Positions 7,418-12,955 of a DNA stretch of 22,167 nucleotides are shown here, one piece after another. Source of the DNA: an uncultured Bacteroidales bacterium. Its GTDB lineage: Bacteria > Bacteroidota > Bacteroidia > Bacteroidales > Paludibacteraceae. The notes below the pieces were generated by a model. The model made no database searches, was not told the origin of the DNA, and saw nothing but the letters and a program-made list of their open reading frames with translations. Position 1 is the stretch's first letter. Each line of letters opens with the position of its first letter. Location: positions 1 to 22,167 of the forward strand of contig CAIYTJ010000609.1 of NCBI GenBank assembly GCA_903929065.1, in the 5' to 3' direction. The translations under genes were made by a program, and so were the position numbers.

Positions 7418-8266
7418 ATGAAGAAAATCCTGATTTTCGCATTGACAATTTTCGTTTATTCTCTGGTCTCAGCCCAAAATGCGGACGAAAAGAAGTATTT
7501 GCTTACCAACAAAACCAACACATTCGGGATTTCAACACTTGGTTTCCTCGATCCTTACCTTTCACCGCTTACTTACAGCGGGTTTGGTTTGAATTACGAA
7601 TATCAAACCAATCGGTTTCTTTCCGTTCAACATACCGATATTTCCATTCAAACAAAGTTTAATATTGAAACCGGAATTGCACTGAATCCTCAAATGTCCA
7701 GTGACATGCTTTATTTGGGGGCAAATTATGGTTGGGGATTGCAATATCATTTTGCGCCGTTTCATGGATTCAGGTTTCTTGCCGGTGGATTGTTGGACCT
7801 TGATTTTGGAATGAAAAATGTGGAACGAAACATCAATAATCCGGTGAATCTGGATATGTCGGCCAATCTGAACCTTACCGGAGTGGCAAAATACGACATC
7901 CCTTTGCGGCATAAAACGTTGAAATTGCAACTGGCTTTACAAACTCCGGTTCTGGGATATATGTTCGTTCCCAAAGCCGGTGCTTCCTATTTTGAAATGT
8001 TCGATTTAGGAAATATGACCGATGCTTTTCATTTCAGTTCGTTGTACAATAAGCGCGGTTTGAATTCCGTATTCACTATCGATGTACCTTTCAACCGAAC
8101 TGTTTGGCGATTCGGGTTTAAAACGATTGATTTACGATATTCAGCCAACGACCTTGTTTTCAACCGGAGTGAATTCAGCTTTTTGATTGGAACTACTTTC
8201 GATACATTCAATTTCGCAGGCAGGAAAAACAAAGCACCGGCTAATTTTATCAGCACGAATAATTAG
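7418..8266 (+). CDS. Predicted outer-membrane beta-barrel protein, family not recognised
   Basis: A 282-residue protein with a Sec signal at residues 1-20 (MKKILIF, hydrophobic core, LVSAQ). The mature part shows alternating strands with many Tyr, Phe, Gly and Asn, such as SGFGLNYEYQTNRFLS, YLGANYGWGLQYHF and FRFLAGGLLDLDFG, in a pattern expected for a 10-12 strand outer-membrane barrel. No catalytic motif is seen. The gene starts 60 bp after ispG and ends 8 bp before the S41 peptidase-like lipoprotein, so those two are very likely co-transcribed and may act together in the envelope. The barrel assignment rests on composition and signal only; a soluble periplasmic beta protein is possible. 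Confidence 0.65.
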   Translation: MKKILIFALTIFVYSLVSAQNADEKKYLLTNKTNTFGISTLGFLDPYLSPLTYSGFGLNYEYQTNRFLSVQHTDISIQTKFNIETGIALNPQMSSDMLYLGANYGWGLQYHFAPFHGFRFLAGGLLDLDFGMKNVERNINNPVNLDMSANLNLTGVAKYDIPLRHKTLKLQLALQTPVLGYMFVPKAGASYFEMFDLGNMTDAFHFSSLYNKRGLNSVFTIDVPFNRTVWRFGFKTIDLRYSANDLVFNRSEFSFLIGTTFDTFNFAGRKNKAPANFISTNN

Positions 8267-8274
8267 AATTACCA

Positions 8275-9288
8275 ATGAAAAAAGTAATAAAACATATTTA
8301 TTTTCTGATGTTGTTGGTTGTGCTTTTGCCTTCGTGCATGAACGAACCGGCCGTGCAACCCAATACTTTCAAAGGGAATTTTGTATCGTTGTGGCAAATT
8401 ATCGACACCAAATATTGCTACCTGGATTATAAACATATCAATTGGGATTCCATCCATTCTGTTTATGCTTCGAAAGTAGATACCGTGAAAAAGGAACTGA
8501 CTTTTTTCAATCTGATGGGAAATATGCTTGCCGAGTTGAAAGATGGTCATGTCAATCTTTATTCCGATTTTAATGCAAGCCGATACTGGAAATGGTTCAC
8601 CGATTATCCTTCCAATTTCAGCTCTGCACTTATCGGAAACAGTCGGTATCTGGGCTCAAATTACCTGATTGCCGGTCCGTTTCATTATGCCATTATTGCC
8701 AGCGGTAAAGTCGGGTATATTTATTACCAAAGTTTTGAGGATGGTTTTTCGAATTCGAATGTAGCGTACATGATGAATTATTTTACCAATTGTAAAGGTT
8801 TAATAATTGATGTCAGAAACAATGGCGGCGGTTCTCTGGATTATTCGAAGCAGCTGGCATCCTATTTCTTCAAAGTTGAAACAGTGACCGGATATATGCG
8901 CCATAAAACAGGTAACGGGCATTCCGATTTCTCAAGTCCGGTGGAAATTAAAACCCCGGCTGATAAAAATATACAGTGGCAAAGGCCGGTGATGATACTT
9001 ACTAATCGGATGTCATTCAGTGCCACCAATGATTTTGTAAACCGAATGAAAGAATCGCCAAATGGCATTATCGTTGGCGATAAAACAGGTGGCGGTGGCG
9101 GTTTGCCGCTTTCGAGCGAATTGCCGAACGGCTGGCTGGTTCGTTTTTCGTCGTCGCCGATGTACGATGCCCAAATGCAAAGCACCGAGTTTGGAATTGA
9201 TCCCGATTATCCGGTTGCTTTAAGCGCCACCGATCAGGCCAATGGAATTGATACAATAATTGAAAAAGCAGTAGCACTTATAAAATAG
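8275..9288 (+). CDS. S41-family (tail-specific protease-like) lipoprotein
   Basis: A predicted lipid-anchored serine peptidase of family S41. The 337-residue protein begins with a lipoprotein signal and Cys21 (LLPSC), so the anchor is in the inner or outer membrane facing the periplasm. An N-terminal helical part (35-95) with LKDGHVNLYS precedes the core. The core has KGLIIDVRNNGGGS (174-187), the nucleophile region NRMSFSATNDF with Ser249, and the following VGDKTGGGGG (267-276). The expected general-base Lys is not at the classic 25-residue spacing. Lys270 is 21 residues after Ser249 and may serve, or a tricorn-like arrangement is used. No PDZ domain is visible. The gene is translated 8 bp after the upstream envelope gene. 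Substrate is unknown. Confidence 0.85.
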   Translation: MKKVIKHIYFLMLLVVLLPSCMNEPAVQPNTFKGNFVSLWQIIDTKYCYLDYKHINWDSIHSVYASKVDTVKKELTFFNLMGNMLAELKDGHVNLYSDFNASRYWKWFTDYPSNFSSALIGNSRYLGSNYLIAGPFHYAIIASGKVGYIYYQSFEDGFSNSNVAYMMNYFTNCKGLIIDVRNNGGGSLDYSKQLASYFFKVETVTGYMRHKTGNGHSDFSSPVEIKTPADKNIQWQRPVMILTNRMSFSATNDFVNRMKESPNGIIVGDKTGGGGGLPLSSELPNGWLVRFSSSPMYDAQMQSTEFGIDPDYPVALSATDQANGIDTIIEKAVALIK

Positions 9289-9289
9289 C

Positions 9290-9361
9290 GGCAAGCGGCA
9301 AGCAGTAAACAGCAAGAACTTTCCTCGCTTACCGCTTACCGCTTACCGTTTACCGCTTACC
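9290..9361. repeat. Face-to-face heptamer repeat array (array 2)
   Basis: Four plus-strand units (GGCAAGC, GGCAAGC, AGTAAAC, AGCAAGA; 9290-9317) face five minus-strand units (GGTAAGC four times, GGTAAAC once; 9327-9361) across a 9-bp spacer. The array fills the whole gap between the S41 gene stop (9288) and the methyltransferase ATG (9369). The RNA could fold into a hairpin, but there is no U-tract. Confidence 0.85.
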
Positions 9362-9368
9362 GTTGTAA

Positions 9369-9899
9369 ATGAAGAAACTCAAAATTACCGAAATGAATCG
9401 CCTCACCATTGAGGAATTCAAAGATGAAAAGAAGACGCCGCTGGTGGTGGTGCTCGATAATGTGCGCAGTCTGCACAACGTAGGTTCGGTGTTTCGAACG
9501 GCCGATGCATTTTTGGTTGAAGCCGTTTATTTGTGCGGTATCACCAGCACGCCGCCGCATGCCGAAATACACAAGACTGCTCTCGGTGCTGAAAATACGG
9601 TTGCCTGGAAACATTTTGAAGACACACATTTGGCACTACAAGAACTGAAAGACGCCGGTTATACTGTTTTTGCCATCGAGCAGGCACTTGGCAGCACCAT
9701 GCTACCCGATTTGAAACTGGATAAAACAAAAAAGTATGCCGTTATTCTTGGAAACGAGGTGAAAGGCGTTCAACAATCGGTGGTGGATGCATGCGATGGT
9801 TGCATTGAAATTCCTCAATTTGGCACCAAACATTCGCTAAATGTAAGTGTAACCGGAGGAATTATTATTTGGGAGATATTTAAGAAATTAGCCCTCTAA
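9369..9899 (+). CDS. TrmH/SpoU family RNA 2'-O-methyltransferase
   Basis: A SPOUT-fold, AdoMet-dependent methyltransferase acting on the ribose 2'-OH of tRNA or rRNA. The 176-residue protein is a catalytic domain with no separate N-terminal substrate-binding domain, similar in size to TrmL-type enzymes. The three SpoU motifs are present: NVRSLHNVGSVFRTAD (31-46, with Asn37 and Arg43), the knot motif ILGNEVKGV (126-134) and IPQFGTKHSLNVSVTGG (148-164). The start at 9369 (MKKLKITEMN) is used; the in-frame Met9 is an alternative, giving a slightly shorter protein. The gene is preceded directly by heptamer array 2 and followed by the SUI1-like gene. The exact target nucleotide cannot be assigned. 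Confidence 0.9.
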   Translation: MKKLKITEMNRLTIEEFKDEKKTPLVVVLDNVRSLHNVGSVFRTADAFLVEAVYLCGITSTPPHAEIHKTALGAENTVAWKHFEDTHLALQELKDAGYTVFAIEQALGSTMLPDLKLDKTKKYAVILGNEVKGVQQSVVDACDGCIEIPQFGTKHSLNVSVTGGIIIWEIFKKLAL

Positions 9900-9933
9900 C
9901 CCTCTAAAATGGGAGTATTTCGTTGAGGCATCA

Positions 9934-9969
9934 AATTGTAAATTGTAAATGAATAAATTGTAAATGAAT
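9934..9969 (+). repeat. Heptamer array upstream of the SUI1-like gene (array 3)
   Basis: Units AATTGTA, AATTGTA, AATGAAT, then A, AATTGTA and AATGAAT. This contains a perfect 15-bp tandem duplication (9940-9954 and 9955-9969). It ends 2 bp before the ATG at 9972, so it forms the ribosome-landing region of that gene. AATTGTA resembles the AGTTGTA unit of array 1. Confidence 0.75.
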
Positions 9970-9971
9970 TT

Positions 9972-10307
9972 ATGGATTGGAGAGATAAACTAAACGAAGT
10001 AAAACAAACGGTGCCACAGGTAGCTGAAACGCCGGAATCAACTATCATTAAACCGGCAAAAAAACGCCAGTCGGAACCGCTCCGTGTGGAACTGAACAAA
10101 CGAAACGGCAAACCGGCCACGCTGGTCACGGAGTTTCAGGGAAAGGACAGCGAACTCAAAGAACTGGCCAAACTGTTGAAGGTAAAATGCGGTGCGGGCG
10201 GTTCGTCGCGAGATGGCGAAATACTGGTGCAGGGCGATTTCCGCGTGAAGATTGTCGAAATCTTAGAGAACATGGGATACAAAGTCAAAAAAATAAACTT
10301 TAAGTGA
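9972..10307 (+). CDS. eIF1/SUI1-family translation factor (YciH-like)
   Basis: A small cytoplasmic protein with the SUI1/eIF1 fold, whose bacterial members (YciH) affect the fidelity of initiation. The protein has 111 residues. A charged, probably disordered N-terminus covers residues 1-36. The SUI1 domain follows, with KRNGKPATLV (43-52), LKELAKLLKVKCGAGG (62-77) and DGEILVQGDFR (81-91), ending in the MGYKVKKINFK strand. The ATG at 9972 gives a sensible N-terminus. It lies directly after a 15-bp tandem duplication, so the translation start region consists of repeats. No Shine-Dalgarno sequence is visible, which is usual in this phylum. It may be co-transcribed with the methyltransferase 72 bp upstream. 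Confidence 0.9.
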   Translation: MDWRDKLNEVKQTVPQVAETPESTIIKPAKKRQSEPLRVELNKRNGKPATLVTEFQGKDSELKELAKLLKVKCGAGGSSRDGEILVQGDFRVKIVEILENMGYKVKKINFK

Positions 10308-10405
10308 TATCTCTAATTTTTCTTAAACTTTTAGCGGATTAGCGTTTGCGTGACAACAATTCAACAAGGGATGCGTTCTAAATTTATAATCAATACAAAT
10401 ACGAT

Positions 10406-10534
10406 ATGAATTATCCAAAAAAAAGGGTCTTTTTAATTTCTTTTATTGTAGGTTTGTTATTGCTCGGTTCGGTTAGTTGTTCCACACAAAATCCACCTGT
10501 AAATGCTTATACTGGTGCAACAAAGACAAAGTAA
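10406..10534 (+). CDS. Small predicted lipoprotein (42 residues)
   Basis: A short reading frame of 42 codons. Residues 1-7 are basic (MNYPKKR), 8-23 are hydrophobic, and a Cys at 25 follows in GSVSCS, resembling a Bacteroidota lipoprotein signal although the -3 residue is Ser rather than Leu or Val. The mature part would be only 18 residues, Asn/Thr/Pro-rich and ending in TKTK. Support for it being real comes from the secretion-like layout and from a strong plus-strand terminator 48 bp downstream. A weak -7 candidate (TAAATTTA, 10379-10386) lies upstream. The function is unknown. A chance frame cannot be excluded. Confidence 0.5.
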   Translation: MNYPKKRVFLISFIVGLLLLGSVSCSTQNPPVNAYTGATKTK

Positions 10535-10581
10535 TAAACTTCAGATTTAGTAAAAATTGTTTTGTAGTTTTAGAATCATTG

Positions 10582-10622
10582 CATTGGCTGAATTTCAAAT
10601 GAGATTCAGCCAATGTTGTTTT
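10582..10622 (+). terminator. Intrinsic terminator after the small lipoprotein gene
   Basis: A perfect 12-bp inverted repeat (10582-10593, CATTGGCTGAAT, with 10604-10615) with a 10-nt loop is followed by TTGTTTT on the plus strand. It closes the plus-strand unit and touches the stop codon of the convergent acyltransferase gene. Confidence 0.8.
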
Positions 10623-11751
10623 ACAACCGTATATAAATCTTTTTTCGGTCCAGCAAATAGCCTGCGAACCAACAAACTAACATCCACCAAACGGCAAAGA
10701 GCAACGAGCCTGCGTAGGCGCCGGCAAAGCTGAAAACATTCCCGAAAAGCCACGAGTAAAGCGGCTCGGCGCCAATATGAATTTTCCACATCACATTCGC
10801 ACCGATTTCACTCAGCAGATAAATGAACAGCGGGTTTTTGCCGGTAATAATGAAAAAGTTCGTGCCTTTCTTTATCCCAACTATATCGGTGAGGTACACG
10901 ATGCCCGAAAGGATGATGCAGTCGAGCCCCACGGTGAGTACGCTGTACGAACTGCTCCAGAGTTTTTTATTCACCGGGAAAAAATCGTTCCAGCAATACG
11001 CCAGAAACAGCAACGCAACGCCGGCCAGCAATATTTTTGTCAACGCCTCATAACTTTTCCCCTTTTGCTGCAGGTAATTTCCCACCACAAACCCGCCAAT
11101 CACGTTGAAAAGTGCTGGCAGGGTGCTCAGAATTCCCTCGGGATCGAATGGAAAACCTTCGCCGTGATATAAATGATTCGCTCCGAAAGCCCACATATCG
11201 AGGTGCATTCCGGCGTTTCCGGTAAATGTGAACTCAGCGCCCGGGGTTCCGAAAAACAGAAGTATCATCCAGTAAGCAAACAACGAAACGACGCCGAGAA
11301 GTACGGTTTTTTTTTGTCCGAAGAAATAAATCAGCAGCGCCACGATACCATAACACAGCGCGATGCGTTGCAACACGCCCATGATGCGGGTTTGCGAAAT
11401 CGGGTACGCGATGAGGTGCAACTGACCGTCCAGTTTGAAAAACGGAAACCAATACATGAGGTATCCCGCCAGGAAAATCAGCACAGTGCGTTTCCCTATT
11501 TTCCACAGAACGTCGCGCTGCGGCAGGGTGGCCCATTTTTTCGACACGAAACTCAGTGCGTTGCCCACGGCAAACAAAAACGAAGGAAAAACCAGGTCGG
11601 TGGGCGTGAAACCGTTCCAGTGCGCGTGCAACAGCGGCCAGAAAGTGGTCGCCTCGTTGCCCGGCGTGTTCACAATTATCATAAAAACGATGGTCATTCC
11701 CCTGAAAATATCGAGGGCGGTGAAGCGTTCCTGTACAATATTTGATTTCAT
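10621..11751 (-). CDS. DUF5009 / HGSNAT-like multipass acyltransferase
   Basis: An integral membrane protein of 376 residues related to heparan-alpha-glucosaminide N-acetyltransferase, a family that moves acetyl groups across a membrane onto sugars. Conserved family features are RFTALDIFRGMTI (9-21), VNTPG (27-31), HAHWNGFTPTDLVFPSFLF (42-60, containing the likely catalytic His), DPEGILSTLPALFNVIGG and NKKLWSSSYSVLTVGLD. About ten hydrophobic segments are visible. The frame is open to 11838, but the start at 11749-11751 (MKSNIVQERF) matches the family. A weak -7 candidate (TACTTTTA, 11773-11780) lies upstream. It is convergent with the small lipoprotein gene. The acceptor sugar in this organism is unknown; peptidoglycan or glycan fragments are plausible. 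Confidence 0.88.
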   Translation of the reverse strand: MKSNIVQERFTALDIFRGMTIVFMIIVNTPGNEATTFWPLLHAHWNGFTPTDLVFPSFLFAVGNALSFVSKKWATLPQRDVLWKIGKRTVLIFLAGYLMYWFPFFKLDGQLHLIAYPISQTRIMGVLQRIALCYGIVALLIYFFGQKKTVLLGVVSLFAYWMILLFFGTPGAEFTFTGNAGMHLDMWAFGANHLYHGEGFPFDPEGILSTLPALFNVIGGFVVGNYLQQKGKSYEALTKILLAGVALLFLAYCWNDFFPVNKKLWSSSYSVLTVGLDCIILSGIVYLTDIVGIKKGTNFFIITGKNPLFIYLLSEIGANVMWKIHIGAEPLYSWLFGNVFSFAGAYAGSLLFAVWWMLVCWFAGYLLDRKKIYIRL

Positions 11752-11876
11752 AAGGTGTCTTTTTATTCGTCGTAAAAGTACAAATTTCTTTATGAATAAA
11801 CTCATCGAAAGGAAATTGTTCCAGCCACTTTCTTTCATTCAAATTTCAATAAAATTATCAACAGCTATTCAAATGA

Positions 11877-11907
11877 TTTGTATTTTTAAAGGAATTAAGT
11901 ATCTTTG
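11877..11907 (+). promoter_or_regulatory. Consensus Bacteroidota promoter driving the repeat array
   Basis: TTTG (11877-11880), a spacer of exactly 19 bp and TATCTTTG (11900-11907) match both the -33 and -7 consensus elements. It is the only promoter in the window where both are perfect. Transcription would start near 11914 and run through the 41-bp repeats into the gene at 12195 and possibly addA. Confidence 0.75.
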
Positions 11908-11943
11908 AGGGTGAAAATTGAAAAAATCAAGGTGACTTTGTTT

Positions 11944-12148
11944 GCCGCTCAGGGAAATGATCTAAAAACAGCTGTTTTGTGATTGTCACCCGAAGATGTT
12001 TATCAAAAACTGAAGTTTTATGCTTGTCACCCGAAGCGTTTTAACGAAAACAAGAGTTTTGTGCTTGTCACCCGAAGATGTTTATCAAAAACTGAAGTTT
12101 TGCTCTCGTCACCCGAAGCGTTTTAATAAAAACAGGTGATTTGGAGTT
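11944..12148 (+). repeat. 41-bp tandem repeat array with A-B-A-B order
   Basis: Four clear copies begin with GTCACCCGAAG at 11985, 12026, 12067 and 12108, exactly 41 bp apart. Copies 1 and 3 share GATGTTTATCAAAAACTGAA; copies 2 and 4 share a GCGTTTTAAxxAAAACA-type centre. The higher-order period is therefore 82 bp. A decayed copy precedes them (11944-11984) and holds the perfect palindrome AAAACAGCTGTTTT. Most copies carry a small dyad AAAAC-N4-GTTTT. Inverse GGTGAC and GGTGA motifs occur just before the array (11931) and in the last copy (12135). Confidence 0.9.
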
Positions 12149-12194
12149 TTAGTAGGTAGTTGAATGAATATTTATCAAACTCAAAATAGAAAGT

Positions 12195-12947
12195 ATGAAA
12201 AACATTACAAAACGAAGTATTATAATCGGGATATTATTAGTCATTGGACTATCTTTTTTGATTAAAAGAATTATTAAAGCAAATGATATGAATGAGAAAT
12301 CTAGCAAGAGTTCTCAATATTTATATAATCAGAAATTTGATAAAGAAGATTCAATCCTTTTTAAAACAAATGAACTAAAAACCCTCAAATTTGCTTTTGA
12401 AATTAGTAGCAGTTATAGAAATGCAATTAAATGTTTTGAATATGGTGATATTGGGAAATTACATTATACGAAAATTGATTTAATTAATGACATATCATTG
12501 AATAATCTTATAAAATATAGAGATAAAAATACTCGTGAAACCACTATGCATACTTATCATAATTTAAATGGAAATAATTTTGATTTTTCGATAAGAGGAG
12601 AAAAAACAGAAAAGGTAGATAGCATAATCTTTAGTTTAAAAGGAGATGAAAGCAAGTTAAAGAAAAATGTTTATAATAAAAACTTTGTAAGTTATTATTT
12701 GCCGGTATCTACACTTTCATTAAGATATGGGGAAGATGCACCAACTGATATTTTCTTTGGAGGAAAGGAAGGTTTACTGGCAATCAGAAATAAATATCCC
12801 TTGATGATTTCTTTTTACAAAAAACAAAAATCATTGTATGTAATGATATTGATTCCGAATAAAGATAATGTAAATTTGGAACCTAATTTATTTGAAAAAC
12901 TAATGAATGATAATGCTGATTTAGGCAACAATGAAATTATGAATTAA
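12195..12947 (+). CDS. Unknown membrane-anchored protein, AT-rich gene
   Basis: I do not recognise this 250-residue protein. Residues 1-7 are basic, 8-24 form a hydrophobic segment (SIIIGILLVIGLSFLIK), and the rest is polar, Lys/Asn-rich and soluble-looking, with two Cys-poor alpha/beta regions and no visible catalytic motif. It is probably an inner-membrane protein with a single N-terminal anchor. The gene is much more AT-rich than its neighbours: the 60 bases at 12301-12360 hold 15 G/C, against 39 at 13021-13080 in addA. This suggests recent acquisition. A consensus promoter and the 41-bp array precede it, and it ends 8 bp before the addA ATG, so both are probably on one transcript. Family and role remain open. 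Confidence 0.8.
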   Translation: MKNITKRSIIIGILLVIGLSFLIKRIIKANDMNEKSSKSSQYLYNQKFDKEDSILFKTNELKTLKFAFEISSSYRNAIKCFEYGDIGKLHYTKIDLINDISLNNLIKYRDKNTRETTMHTYHNLNGNNFDFSIRGEKTEKVDSIIFSLKGDESKLKKNVYNKNFVSYYLPVSTLSLRYGEDAPTDIFFGGKEGLLAIRNKYPLMISFYKKQKSLYVMILIPNKDNVNLEPNLFEKLMNDNADLGNNEIMN

Positions 12948-12955
12948 TTTCCTCC

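Larger units (their letters stand above)
11752..12194. other. Protein-gene-free stretch with promoter and 41-bp repeats
   Basis: This 443-bp interval separates the divergent acyltransferase gene from the unknown gene at 12195. It holds the weak promoter of the former, a strong plus-strand promoter (11877-11907) and the 41-bp repeat array (about 11944-12148). The 41-bp period is not a multiple of 3, so the array is not coding. Confidence 0.8.

Noticed and set aside
9894..9907. Short CCCTCTAA duplication at the end of the methyltransferase gene
   Set aside because: Only two copies with an 8-bp step, out of phase with the heptamer family, and partly coding; too little to call a repeat element.
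11752..11838. N-terminal extension of the acyltransferase by 29 residues
   Set aside because: The family motif RFTALDIFRGM normally lies close to the N-terminus, so Met at 11751 fits better.
11173..11842. Two long frames (190 and 202 codons) overlapping the acyltransferase gene
   Set aside because: Both are shadows of a GC-rich coding region, rich in Arg, His and Gln, with no recognisable domain. The membrane protein in the third frame has clear family motifs.
11944..12148. CRISPR array
   Set aside because: The spacing is regular, but the segments between the GTCACCCGAAG cores repeat in alternation instead of being unique spacers, and no cas gene is present.
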